Source: Stachybotrys elegans (Eukaryota > Ascomycota > Sordariomycetes > Hypocreales > Stachybotryaceae). From it: a DNA stretch of 64,000 nt. Location of the stretch: NCBI GenBank assembly GCA_020746835.1, contig JAGPNK010000003.1:1612001-1676000 (forward strand), given 5' to 3'. Numbering within the stretch: the stretch's first letter is position 1; the number at the start of each line of letters is the position of its first letter. Both the position numbers and the translations under genes were made by a program. The notes beneath the pieces are model-generated. The model did not search any database. It was not told the origin of the DNA and saw only the letters and a list, made by a program, of their open reading frames with translations. Of this stretch, positions 23,176 through 34,285 are shown in pieces.

Positions 23176-25163
23176 ATTGGTGTGCTGGAGAAGAGGGATG
23201 GTTGTGATCGTTGCAGTGCAGAGAATGCAACTGATAAGTGGGGTGGACTTTTTTTATCGCCAGAAAATCTTTGGGATCTTTTTTTTTTTTTTTTTTTTTT
23301 TTTTTGCCTAACCTCCAGCCACACTACCCATCGGAGGACGGAATATGCCATTGCCGGGCCCGGGTCTTGGCACGGGTGACCTTCGGCCGACGTTGGCCCA
23401 CATCCGCGTCTGCAGCATCCGAACGATTGGCCACAGCGTCATGGGGGAATCGTCCTATTCTTGCGGCAGGTTATTGGAAAATTCGCGTGCGGACGAATCA
23501 TGATCCTCCTATTGCATTCTGGCCTGACCATGGCTGACCATCAGCTTTGGAAAGCCGCTGGCTGAGGCACAGCGCTCATCGGTGCACAGTCCTGGTAGTC
23601 GGGTCGTGAGTGAGCGCGTGTCTCACTGAGAAGACGGAATGTGGGGAGAATTAACGGTACAACGGCACCTATAGTGCGGAGGAGAGTATGTCATTCACGG
23701 TGTCTTGGGCATATTCGAGTCGAGCCGTGAGGTCGCGCAAGCAAGACACATGTGCCTGGTGGCTCGGCGATTGACAGGAAACCATACAGAGTGGGCGTTG
23801 CACAGCCCTCACGGCTGACAGAAGGGGGATTCAGACGCTGTATCCTGCAGCCTGCCCTCGACGTCTCATCAAATCAAGGCACATAAGCACGGTATTACCC
23901 TCCAAGAAGCATGCACACGCATGCTGCAGAGTAAGATGTCAGATACGCTCGTTGCTCACAAGACGTGAAAAGGCCAAGTTCACCATGACGACTTGATTCG
24001 ATGGTCAGGCACGAATCAAGTCCTGGGGTCCTCTTCAATAATGAATATGGCTAGCCAAGCTCGGGTGGTTAATTTTATGTCCTCGCTTGACCCAGCCCGG
24101 CCCTGGGACGCGATTTGAGCACCTGCCAGCAGGTACTCCGTACATTGGATTTGTACATTGGCGGTGGAGACGTGTCAGTGGATGAAGCTCTTAAATGACC
24201 TCAGAGAATCCAATGGCGTAAAGAGGAGGTTGGAACCTGACCGCCATTGGGGTTTTGGCGAATAGTCTGAGGGAATTTCAACAATGGAAACAGCTAGAAG
24301 AAATAGAAAGGGCATTCTGTGATTGAGGAACAAAACCGACAAGATGAGGAAAAAAAGATGGGAGAGAATGCATGGAAAGCGATGCTGTTCATAACCACTT
24401 TACGCGAGTCGGCACTACGAGGATGTGCAGGGCAGCACAAATTTGTTCATAGCGCCCACAGCATGCCTAAGCCCCTCCGAAAGGAGCGCGACCTGCTATA
24501 GCTGCCGCTAACGACCCCCCGTTCCAGCAGTCTGGCGGTGGCCACAGCGCCCAGCAGCGGGGCTCTATTCAGTGGTTGCAGGCGGGTTAGGTACCTGCAC
24601 AAACCATGGAAGGCGCGGGGCAGGGAAAACGCCAACGCCAACGCCAAAAACGCGATGCGTAACCCGTCGTAGGCGCGTTCGTGTTGCCTCTTAAATACCT
24701 CCAGCCCATTATCCGGCCCGCCCAACTTCCCACCACACATGCTTTTCCAACGCACACTTTTATTCAATTTGTCTCCTTTCCTCAACTCTTCAACTCTCCC
24801 CTGATCAAAGACCCGAAACATAAGCCGGCCTGATCTCGAGACCTGCCTACTTTCCTGGGCCATCTCTTCTCACTTGTACCATCGTCGGTGGCTTGTCTGA
24901 CACGCCTCCCTTTGCTGTCGAGCCTCTCCCTCGGTGTCGTGCACATTTGGTGTACAATTCGACGACCCGAACCAGCACACAGTTGATTCAATTCTAGCAA
25001 GAGCTTTGGGGAAATTATCTTCTTTGCCGTCGCCGTGGCATTGCCAATATAAGGGTGCACGCGACTCGACGCGGCTTCCGAGGCCCGAACCCCGACTTTT
25101 GGGAGAGCAGTTCCGTTAACGGGGATAAACTCTGGACCTGCCGGTCCCTCAACCACCGCCGCT
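23176..25163. other. Divergent promoter region, L1-domain / Tos4-like
   Basis: About 2 kb without a supported gene. It has a 27-base T homopolymer (23279-23305) about 105 nt upstream of the L1-domain start. Three ACGCGA sites (24412-24417, 24650-24655, 25059-25064) approach the Tos4-like gene. The final 400 nt are leader-like. Confidence 0.45.
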
Positions 25164-26817
25164 ATGGACTCCCCCTCGCGATCGAAGCGCTCCTCCAACG
25201 AGCCCACTCTTCCCGTCAACGCATCCTTCACCTTTACTTCGCCGTCCAGCAACGTCGTCCGATCACAGCCTACCGGCTCTAAACGTTCGGCCCCGTCTTC
25301 TCTGCTTCCGCCCTTCGAGCCGCTCTCCTCCTCCCCCGCGCTACCTCGGCCTGTCAAGCGTCAGAATATTGGGAACGGCATGGCTCTGAAATACCCTACG
25401 CCCGTGCCGACTTCGAGTACCGGCATCTTGTCCAGCTCTCCTCCTCGGCGTACGACCATGGTCCGTAATGCCTCTGAGCGTGCCCCGCTGTCTGCAGTAC
25501 CGACCCTCCAGCTGCCCGAGAACGGTGAGGCGGTGTCTATGGGCCGCTCCTCCAACTCGTCGACGTACCAGTTGTCCGCCAACCGCCTGGTTTCTCGCGT
25601 ACACGTGCGGGCTCGGTATATAGCGGCCTCAAACCCTCTGGAGCCCAACAAGATCGAGATTGTTTGCACGGGGTGGAACGGCATCCAGCTGCACAGCCAA
25701 GGTCGGACATGGGAACTGTTCAAGGGAGACAGCTTCACGAGCGAGACTGAGGGCACGGAGCTCATGGTTGACGTTCAGGATGCGCGTGTCATGATCCAAT
25801 GGCCCAAGCGTAGCTCCGAGTGCCTCGCCAACCTATCCGACTCGAGCTGGGACGACTCACCTCGTTCTCAAACGCGGGGTGCCCTGCTGCAGTCCTCACC
25901 GCTACGACGCACCACCCGTATCTCTTCGCCCGTAAGCCCGAGTCCTGCCAACACGAGCTCCCAGCGCCTACTAGATCTGCTCCCCCACGATGAGGACGAT
26001 CATGGTATCAAAATCTACGAGGACGAGCCTGAACTGCCCGCTCCCAAGCTGTTGGACGTGGTGGACGTGAACGCCAGCATGCGCACCGAGGCTACCCTCA
26101 GCTTCAGCAGCGATCTAAGTGATCTGGAGGATGAGCATGACCCGGACGAGGAGAACGACCCGATTGTGCACTCTTTTGGGCCCTTTGGTGCCAACATTTC
26201 CAACCGGATGGCCTCGATATCGACAAGGTCTCCTCAGCCACCCAAGGCCGCAACAAGACGCCCCCATATTGGTTCCGGCATCACGCTCTCTCCACGACGG
26301 GCCGATCGAGACCATATCCCGTCATCTCCTCGCAAGCGATCTGCCGCAGAGATGGAGGGCTCTCCAGAACCCAAGGAAGAATCTAGATCGCCAACGCCCA
26401 AACCGTCTGTCGAAGTCGACCCCGCCATCTCCAACCACGTCATTAACCAGCTGGCATTCTCACGACTCTCGTCTACGCCTCTATCCAGCATCATGGACAA
26501 CCTGCCCGCGGACGTCAAGACTGGCCTGTCCAAGGACACCCTTCGCGCCATGATTGAGTCAACAGCTTGCATCGGCATCATCACTCGCGTTGGCAAGGAC
26601 GCAGCAGGCAAGGCGCTCGAGAGCCAGTACTATTACTTGCCGGAAAACGACGATGACGAACAGCGTCGTGCTGTGGTTGATGGCCTCCGCAAACCCACGT
26701 TGAGAAACTGCCGCAAGCAGCACAAGGTAAGCCCAACCCAGCCCCTCCCGCACACATGGCAACAAGCTGACCTGTCGTCAATAGCAATATTACTGGAAGC
26801 GACCCCGCACGCCCTGA
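25164..26817 (+). CDS. FHA-domain protein, Tos4-like
   Basis: Two exons (25164-26726, 26785-26817) give 531 residues; the last exon codes only QYYWKRPRTP. An N-terminal Ser/Pro-rich segment is followed by an FHA domain around residues 110-210, with the phosphothreonine-binding core GRSSNSS...RLVSRVHVRARY and GWNGIQL. The middle is acidic and Ser/Pro-rich with many SP/TP sites, suggesting CDK phosphorylation. A conserved C-terminal block (ACIGIITRVGKDAAGKALESQYYY, here described by its ends) closes the protein. In yeast, Tos4 and Plm2 are G1/S chromatin factors that bind histone deacetylases. Function here is inferred from this architecture. The three ACGCGA upstream sites fit MBF-type G1/S control. 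Confidence 0.83.
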
Positions 26818-27720
26818 TCAGCCCATTCCATTTGATGCTGCCTCCCTACCCACCCACCATCACACTCCTCAAGATGGTTTTCTAATGTCTCTGTTTTACT
26901 TTATTTTTTCTTCTTTTTTACTTGAGCTGTGTAAATATGTGCGATGAGAGAAGATTCCCCCCTCCCTTTGGCGTCGGCAAAAAAAAATCGCTGGTTTTTA
27001 CTGCGAGGTGTCATCTGTATGGTGGATGGTCTGTTTTTTTATCGCTCCAGATGTGCATAGCCTACGGCGTTTCGTGGTGTCCATGACCTTTTGATATCTG
27101 GACGGATTGTCCTCGTTTGGTGTCGGTGGCAAGGCTGGTTTGGAACTATTTGCGCATGGGGAATATTCCCCCGGATTTTTACAAGGACTTTTGTTGTTCA
27201 AGTTTTCTTCTACCACCAAAACTGCTATGGATATTGCGGCTGGTCTTAGTGAAGTGCTGGTAATGAGCCGAAATGAAGCTATTCGCATGCAAATTTGGAG
27301 TCCTGACTACATCGCTTGCCAGCATCTGATTGCACCTAGACACGACTATTATGTCATTATCATGTCATTGCACTAAACTCACCACTTTAACTCACGAAGA
27401 CGTGCATGGTCCTATTCTTGCGGGTGGCGAACGTCTGATGCCATCACATCACATCACTGCAATCGGCCCAGGGATGCAATCTGGGAGTCAGCATGCAGCC
27501 TCTAGCCGGTATTGGGAGCGGGGGAAGATCATTCCCGCTTGTATGCACACGCAACGTGCATGTTCATCGGCAATGAGGTAGGTCTGAGGCGCGCGCGCGC
27601 AGAGACGGTGTCCTTTTAAGCTTCCTGTCCCCTTCTCCCTTTTTCCTCCGAGGGTTTATCACCATCCAAACACATCCATCTACCCTGAATCAAGTACCTG
27701 ATAGTATACACATCGCCACA
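26818..27720. other. Intergenic region
   Basis: No supported gene in 900 nt. The left part is the AT-rich 3' region of the FHA gene. A GC-alternating run (27588-27599) and a leader for the next gene precede 27721. Confidence 0.4.
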
Positions 27721-28085
27721 ATGGCCTCCAGCTTCTCCGCCAACAACCCTCCGTCCACCGAACCCGCGGCTTCCAGCGCTGTCACAGCTCAAAGGGACAT
27801 CCCCTCACACCCGGCGCCCAGGGATGCAGCAGCAGTCTCTAGTGGTTTCTCAGGTCAGCTTCTCCTCTCCTCGTTGCCGTGCGTCGTCTGCTCACCATGT
27901 CCGCTTGACCAGGCCGCTCCGGAGACGATGACGCCGCCGCTTCGCGCGCCATGAACCACACCAATTCCTGGAAACCCTCTTTTGGGCGCCGCCAGAGCTG
28001 GAACAAGGAGGACCAGAAGCACGCGCTGCAGATGACGGGCATCGATAATGTCAAGACGGGCCCTGGGTTCACAGAGCGGGGGTGA
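27721..28085 (+). CDS. Small uncharacterised protein, 101 residues, two exons
   Basis: Exon 1 (27721-27853) and exon 2 (27913-28085) join in phase across a 59-nt intron with standard ends, giving 101 residues. The N-terminal 45 residues are Ser/Ala/Pro-rich and probably disordered. The C-terminal part is denser: NSWKPSFGRRQSWNKEDQKH followed by LQMTGIDNV and a GPGFTERG tail. The basic RRQSW motif resembles a kinase target (R-R-x-S). I do not recognise a named family. Precise splicing, an ATG context with A at -3 and the change in composition support a real gene. It converges with the repeat protein 248 nt away. Confidence 0.65.
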
Positions 28086-28333
28086 CAATGCTTCAGGCAA
28101 GCAGCAACTCAAGTCATAGCACGTCGTGTTCATTAAAGCTGCGTGATTCAGTAATTGGTTCATTCTCTAAAGCAGATGATGCGCCGCATAAAAGCAAGTA
28201 AAGCGCCGTTCATGATAAGATACAGTCCTGCGCCAGATACTGATGCGCTGAGGGTATTGCAATTTCACAGCTGCTTTGGCCGTGTTCCGTTTCCCATGCC
28301 CAATTCCAAGTCCAAGCCTACTAGCAATCCTTG

Positions 28334-31300
28334 TTACCAATATCTCACCTCCACAGTTCGTCCTCGTCCTTTTGGCACCTCCTGAGGCCTTGGAACCTGC
28401 TTGATATCCTTGGCAGACAGGTAGGCCAACGACGTGGACACTCCGGTGAGGACTGCTACTCCTCCTGCAGTCCACTTCACATAAGAAAAAAAACCTCCCC
28501 GAGTCCTGCGGTCACGTTTTGATGTCTGAGAGAGCTGCGGACCCTCATTCGTCCCCCCATGTGCTTGTTGTTCATGCGGGTTTGCGGTATGCTCCTCGTT
28601 GGCATTGGGGGCAGATCTGAAAGGCGGTGCTGGCTTCTGCAGGTCTTCGCCCGCGATTGTGTCGTAGTTAACGAAACCAGTAGGGCTGGCAAAGTTTCCC
28701 GTGACAGGCTTGCCCATCATGTCCACAGGGTTGATGCGCGGCGGAGAGGAAATGGTAGTCGGGTCGCTGGAATGGCTGGCAACGGCTTCCCTCAACTTGC
28801 GCAAAACCAACATACTGCTGTTACCCGAGACAATTTCGTAACCGTCGTTCATTAGGGGTGTCAAGTGAGAGAGATATAGCGACGGCTGCGACAGCCGAGC
28901 CAATGCATCGGCGGGCCACAGTGGTGACGAGGACCCTACAACGCACGAGTGCATCTCTGCTACCTCCACACCTTGCGTCGCTTCGTTGAAAGCAAGTATC
29001 CTGTAAGATACTGGTTCCCCATCGGAGACTTCCTCCCTCTCTGAGTAACTCGACGGCTCCTTCTGGGCTTCTTCTTTTGGCTTTGCTGAAAAATGTCTTT
29101 CGAATGTTGGCCAAGTCGGCTTTCCCGCACATTCTTCCTGATAGCTCGTCTCGAGCCCTTGTGGTGCAGTAGAGTAGGGATCCATCATTGCTTGCAGCTT
29201 CTCACGGTGGCCCATCTCGAACCGTGTCTTCCGTGACCACGGCCTATCGAGAGCAGGCTCCAAAGTCGTTTTCTTATCCGCTGGAAAGCTCTCGTCGAGC
29301 GAACTCGGCTCCCAATCGTCGCATCCTGTCTCTTCCCCCGTTTCTGAAGCTCCCACACCAGCTGCACCATAGGGAGACAAGACTGCCCCCGTCGATGACT
29401 TGACTGTGCTCCAAGATTTGGCAAAGTCTTCGGGGAAATCTCGAATGTAATTGCCCGTCAACTTGCTCCCTCCCTCTATCCTCTGTTTCAAGGCCTCTTG
29501 AGCATTCTCCATGCTCGTTTCCCAAGATGCCTCACTCGCCGATTTGGCCTGTGCCAAGCTTACCTTCCGACCCTCGTCCACGCCCCGGCGTAGTACGGCA
29601 GACCGGATATCGTCGGCCGTCAGCGCATCCATGGGATCCATGTTGGCCTTATTGGGACAATGTTTGGTTGGGCTGGGTTCCCTTTGAGGCTGCAATTGAT
29701 CCTTGGAGGCGTAAGGGTTCGTTCCAATGGGAGTGAGGTCTGGGAGTTCCATGGGCTTACCAAAAGTTTTGCTATGCTGGATCGCGCCGTAGCGATTGAG
29801 ATCCTTGTATATTTTTGTGGCCTCTTCTGGGTGAGTGGGATACGCCTGGGTTGGAGAGTCGAAAGATTGAGGCTCATATTGGTCCAAATCATCGTAGACT
29901 TGAGTCAACTCCTCGGGATGCGCCTTGTATGCCTTGCTGGGCGAGTCAAATTTCTTGGGCGCATACTGATTGAGATCGCCATAGTTCTTGCTCAGCTCCT
30001 CGGGATGAACATAATCATCTAGATTGAGTTCCTGTGAACCTTCCAGCGGGTACTTGGAGAGGTCGGTGTACTTCTTGGATGCTTCCTCTGGATGGATTCG
30101 CTCACTGAGGGGTCCGACTTTGGCATCAGCGGCATATTTGTTCAGATCCTTGTATTGTTTTGAGGCCTCCTCGGGGTGGACTCGGGATACCTCGGCGCCC
30201 TTGTTGCCGTACTTCTCATAACCCTTCAAGTCTGCATATTGCTTGGAGACTTCTTCGGGGTGTTGACGGGTAGGAATGATCTCTGGCGCTGGGCTCTCCT
30301 CGGCTGCATATCCGGGAAGGTCGGCATATTCTTTTGACTTCTCCTCCAGCGTTGGGGGCCTGAGACCATCGGGTTCGTTCCACCTGACAGCTCCGCCGTA
30401 ACTCTCAAGATCGTCGTAGTTCTTAGAGAGCTCCTCGGGCGTGAGTTTTCTTAGACCATCGGGCTCGTTCCATCGAACTGGGCCATACTGGCTTAGGTCC
30501 AGGTATTCCTTGGATGGATCATGAACGGGTGCGGCAGCCTTGGGGGGGAGAACCTGTCCCTTCACGGTAGTGTCTTGCTGTGTGGCCTCGTGAGCGGCAA
30601 GGATCGAGTCTTTGGCCACAAATGGTTTGGTGTACGAAGCCAAATCATCATAGTCCTTTGACTGTTCTTCTGATGTCAGTCTACGAAGACCATCTGGTTC
30701 GCTCCAAACAACAGGGCCGTACTCGCTCAGGTCCTTGTAATTCTTTGAACGCTCCTCAGCTGTCGGCTGTTTGAGGCCATCTGGCTCGTTCCAAGTCACT
30801 GGGCCGTATTGGTGGAGGTCGTCATAGTCTTTGGACTTCTCCTCCGCTGTGGGCTCTCGAAGGCCATCAGGTTCGTTCCACCGTAGGGCGTTGTATTTGT
30901 GCAAGTCATCGTAGTTCTTGGACTCTTCTTCGGGAGTGAGCTTACGCGGAGTATCGAGATTGTCAATCTTAGTCTTCTCATACTTGTCCAAGTCGTCGTA
31001 ATTCTTGGACTCCTCTTCAGGCGTGAGACTCGGCAGGCCATCGGGCTCGTTCCACTTGACAGACTTGTACTGGTTCAGATCCTCGTACTTCTTGGATTCC
31101 TCTTCTTGGGTGAGCTTTCTCGGTGTATTGGGATTGTCGGCTTTGGTTGAAGAGTAATCGGCAAGATCGTGATACTTCTTCGATTGCTCCTCTGGTGTGA
31201 GCTTTCGTGGCGCATTCGGGTTGTCAGTCTTGGTTGTGGAGTACTTGGGCAGATCCTTGTATTCCTTTGACTTCTCCTCTGATGTAGGCTCGAGCTTCCC

Positions 31301-31945
31301 AGAGGGCTCGTTCCAGTGCACGGCGGTGTATTTCGCGGCGTCGGTTGAATCCGAGTCTGCCATCATGACTCTTCGGTTGGTTATTGGGTCGATGAACGAC
31401 TCGACGTTGCTCGTAGAGGTGACGCGATCAGCATGGAGAAGATTTCGCAAGTTTCGGAAGGAAGACTTGAAGCCATGTGAGTTTTGGGTGCCTGGAGGCG
31501 ATTCGTGACGGAAGAGATGATCGATGGCATCCCGCTCGACATCTTCAATATTGTGTCCCGGACGGGCTCCAGACAGATCGCCGGGCCAAGATTGTGTGCT
31601 GGAGACCTTGGAATAATGGGTGCCGGAGGCAGCAGACTTGATTGCGTCCTCCATGGCTTCCTTGATCGAGGCACTGAGATCACCGGCAGGTTGGGACTTG
31701 TCATTCCATGAGAGGCGCCGAGTGATGGAGTTCATGTACTTGTAGCGAAGCAAACCATGGCGTGGGCGCGGACCGCTATGGGACTGGACGTAAGCCCAGA
31801 CACCGAGGCGAAAAGTCCTCGACTGCTGTCCTGACAGAGAGGGAATGGAAGTGAAATTGGTAGTACGGAGTGGGGAGGGAGTGATGGCGCCGTTGCGAAG
31901 AACCCTCGCGCGGGGGGAGATTCGAGATGCAGTGTTCGTCAACAT
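28334..31945 (-). CDS. Large tandem-repeat protein, probably mitochondrial
   Basis: A single uninterrupted frame of 1203 residues. The N-terminus is rich in Arg, Ser and Thr and lacks acidic residues for about 70 positions, as in a mitochondrial presequence. From residue 206 (DNA about 31330 down to 29790) there are about 17 tandem units of 28-30 residues with the core E-E-x-S-K-x-Y-x-D-L-x-x-Y. One subset carries WNEPDGL and another D-N-P-x-x-P-R-K-L-T; later units have HPEE. A non-repetitive region of 400 residues follows. Near the C-terminus a hydrophobic stretch (GGVAVLTGVSTSLAYL) could be a transmembrane anchor. I do not know a defined function. The stop lies inside a possible GTGAGA splice donor, so a further 3' exon is possible. 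Confidence 0.75.
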   Translation of the reverse strand: MLTNTASRISPRARVLRNGAITPSPLRTTNFTSIPSLSGQQSRTFRLGVWAYVQSHSGPRPRHGLLRYKYMNSITRRLSWNDKSQPAGDLSASIKEAMEDAIKSAASGTHYSKVSSTQSWPGDLSGARPGHNIEDVERDAIDHLFRHESPPGTQNSHGFKSSFRNLRNLLHADRVTSTSNVESFIDPITNRRVMMADSDSTDAAKYTAVHWNEPSGKLEPTSEEKSKEYKDLPKYSTTKTDNPNAPRKLTPEEQSKKYHDLADYSSTKADNPNTPRKLTQEEESKKYEDLNQYKSVKWNEPDGLPSLTPEEESKNYDDLDKYEKTKIDNLDTPRKLTPEEESKNYDDLHKYNALRWNEPDGLREPTAEEKSKDYDDLHQYGPVTWNEPDGLKQPTAEERSKNYKDLSEYGPVVWSEPDGLRRLTSEEQSKDYDDLASYTKPFVAKDSILAAHEATQQDTTVKGQVLPPKAAAPVHDPSKEYLDLSQYGPVRWNEPDGLRKLTPEELSKNYDDLESYGGAVRWNEPDGLRPPTLEEKSKEYADLPGYAAEESPAPEIIPTRQHPEEVSKQYADLKGYEKYGNKGAEVSRVHPEEASKQYKDLNKYAADAKVGPLSERIHPEEASKKYTDLSKYPLEGSQELNLDDYVHPEELSKNYGDLNQYAPKKFDSPSKAYKAHPEELTQVYDDLDQYEPQSFDSPTQAYPTHPEEATKIYKDLNRYGAIQHSKTFGKPMELPDLTPIGTNPYASKDQLQPQREPSPTKHCPNKANMDPMDALTADDIRSAVLRRGVDEGRKVSLAQAKSASEASWETSMENAQEALKQRIEGGSKLTGNYIRDFPEDFAKSWSTVKSSTGAVLSPYGAAGVGASETGEETGCDDWEPSSLDESFPADKKTTLEPALDRPWSRKTRFEMGHREKLQAMMDPYSTAPQGLETSYQEECAGKPTWPTFERHFSAKPKEEAQKEPSSYSEREEVSDGEPVSYRILAFNEATQGVEVAEMHSCVVGSSSPLWPADALARLSQPSLYLSHLTPLMNDGYEIVSGNSSMLVLRKLREAVASHSSDPTTISSPPRINPVDMMGKPVTGNFASPTGFVNYDTIAGEDLQKPAPPFRSAPNANEEHTANPHEQQAHGGTNEGPQLSQTSKRDRRTRGGFFSYVKWTAGGVAVLTGVSTSLAYLSAKDIKQVPRPQEVPKGRGRTVEVRYW
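29790..31332 (-). repeat. Coding tandem repeat array of about 17 units
   Basis: The array encodes about 17 imperfect 28-30-residue units (84-90 bp each) of the large protein at 28334-31945. Two unit types alternate (WNEPDGL type and DNPxxPRKLT type) before degrading into HPEE-type units toward the C-terminus, as expected for repeated unequal exchange followed by divergence. Confidence 0.8.
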
Positions 31946-34285
31946 GGTGCCGATGCGCCGGAGAGCATCTCAGTCGTCGTTAGTGCTGCCGAGGAGAATG
32001 TTAGTGACAAAAGCAAGGGTAAACTCTCAAGGAGCAGGAGCAGGAGGCAGGGCAAGAAATCAGGATAGGGTTTGAAGGGAGTGTTGCGAACGGTTAGACG
32101 TACGATGTGAATGGGGAAGCCTGAGGCCGTTGTTGCATGTGACAGGCGATGCAGCTCCAACAGTAGCCTTAGGCAGCTGTTTGGGAGAGAAGAGAGGCGG
32201 ATTTCGAAATGTAGGCAGAAGAAAGGAATAGGATGAATGTTCCAAGAAGGTAACGAAAGCAAAGAGACGAGAAGGTGACGGGAGAGAGAGGGTGAGGAGG
32301 ATAGAAGGAGGAGAAGGACGGTTGGGGTTGGAGGGGAAGAAGGGAAGACGATGGGTACGAAGGAGGGGTGCAAAAACTACTTACGGGCGTGACGGATAGC
32401 GCCACCTTTTGAATGGACGAAATCAATCGTCTTGCTGTCGTGTCTCAGCAGGATGGTCAAGGGAACTCAAGTGACGGGGAGCGTTGGATTGATTGCGTTG
32501 GACCGTGTCCGTCGATGCTCGGCATACCTTGAGGCAACAAGGCAAGTACAGGCGCGGTATCTTTCGGGGTGGCTCCCACCACGGCCGGAGCCCCACTGGA
32601 TGTGCGGTACCACTGGAATACTGCCGGCAACCTTCAGTACCCTGCCTGCCCTTGCCTGCCCTGACATTCTAAACCCTGCAACCCTGCAACCCTGCTGATG
32701 GGCCTTGCACAGCCAGTGAGAATTGGAATGGCGGCCTGGTTGTTTTGGGGTATTGGGGGGGATGATTGTGCATGTGCATGCCTCCAGCACCCCAAACGCA
32801 CCTGAGCGGGGGACTAGAGGCGACGATCGACGGGGGGTTGGCAGCAGGGCCAAGAGCCTGCGCCTGGATCGTAAGGCCTGTGGGCACTTCACTCACTGGC
32901 GGGAGAGGCCAAACCTTGGGGCGCTTGCGGGGTAGAGTTCGGGTGACCAGCGCAAGTTGGGGAATCTCCAGGTGCTAACTGTCTATTCGAGGGTTGGCTG
33001 GATTGAGATCCATGACGGCACCTTTGCCTTTCAATGCCAATAGTGTGACTTCTGGCCAGATAGCTCTTGTGTGCATCGTAGCATCTGCCATCAGCCGCCA
33101 CCCGAGGGGTCTGCACCCTGAAACCGCCGAAAGACGGCCGGCTGCCCTCTCTGTCGCGCCAATCACCAACACTGGCCTATCCTGGTTGTCCGAGTTCTGC
33201 TTGCTCGAGGCCCTTGTCCCCCCCCAGGCCCTGCCCTTGTGCCGCTCAATTCTATCGCCCGAATAGGCAATCTGGGGTGAGCGGAGGAGGCTCATCACGT
33301 GGTCATCGCCCGACTTTGGCCTAGCAGCTCGGTATCACGGCGTCGAGAAGCAGTCAGATCAGCGAAACCTGAGGCAGCCAGGGCACCCTTCCATCTGCCG
33401 CTAGCCGTTTGTGGCCGTAGAGGAAGGCGAGCGTGCCCCACCATGGGCAAATCCGGCGGCTGTTGCGGTTGTTTGTCTTTTCTCTGCCTGGCAGGCCTGG
33501 TGCTGGGTCAGCAAGCCGAAATTCCCATGCCGCACGCACACGGTGAAAAATCCCAGCAGTGAAGTGTCATGGATCGACGGACCGGATATGCATTTAATTA
33601 TGTACAGTTTTTGTCCAGCTCCTGACGCATGTCGCAGCAGTCCATGCACCATCGGCTTCAGCCTACGCGTCCTGTAACACACAACAAGTCCAAGCCACCT
33701 TCCATATCACCTTAATCATGGTTTACTTACAGTTCTTTGTCGTGACTGTAACGGCTTGTTCCGGGCCCTATTACTCATACGGCGAATGAGCCATCGGCGT
33801 ATTCAATCAGTGATGGGAGACCTCAGCAATTCCGTGAGACGAGCCGCTAATAAGAGATGCTGATACTGTACTTTGACGTGATAAAACATACGCATACCCG
33901 TCTCTTCCATCCGATTGTCTTGTCCTGGTCATACTGTAACCGCTTCCTGTATCCACCCCTGGCAGGTAACAGGTGCCCCTCGGAAGCCCTCGGGTCAAGC
34001 TATCCAGGGGTCGTGGTTGCTAGACCAGGCTGTAATCAGGGCTAAAGCACGGCCTAAGCTCCCTGGTGACATCACTCAAGCCACGGTTTGCTTCGCACAT
34101 CCCAGCACCATCACAGCAAAATCCCTAAGCGAAGTCGTGTGCCAAACACTCACCACTTGATCAGCGAGCCAGCCTTGCTCGTCTCGTCGACCAGCCGCCA
34201 CGTCATCTCATCTCCCCGAGGGAAACCCCAGGCTAGACCAAACACCGGCCTACCCAGACACGAACCAGCTGGACAACGGCCAACC
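31946..34285. other. Divergent promoter region, repeat protein / Ltn1
   Basis: 2.3 kb between divergent starts. No large gene is supported. A 39-codon frame with a strong start context at 33443 is listed separately. The region right of 32000 contains long purine-rich stretches on the plus strand (about 32265-32365), which are pyrimidine-rich leader on the minus strand. Confidence 0.45.
33443..33562 (+). CDS. Candidate 39-residue Cys-rich hydrophobic peptide
   Basis: A short frame starts at 33443 in a near-ideal context (CCACCATGGG) and encodes MGKSGGCCGCLSFLCLAGLV, then a polar tail ending GEKSQQ. Four cysteines lie within or next to a 15-residue hydrophobic core. Gly2 could allow N-myristoylation. 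It is not a recognised family and could easily be a chance frame. Confidence 0.2.
   Translation: MGKSGGCCGCLSFLCLAGLVLGQQAEIPMPHAHGEKSQQ

Noticed and set aside
31939..32373. Ser/Leu/Pro-rich minus-strand frame upstream of the repeat protein
   Set aside because: Low-complexity translation of a pyrimidine-rich leader.
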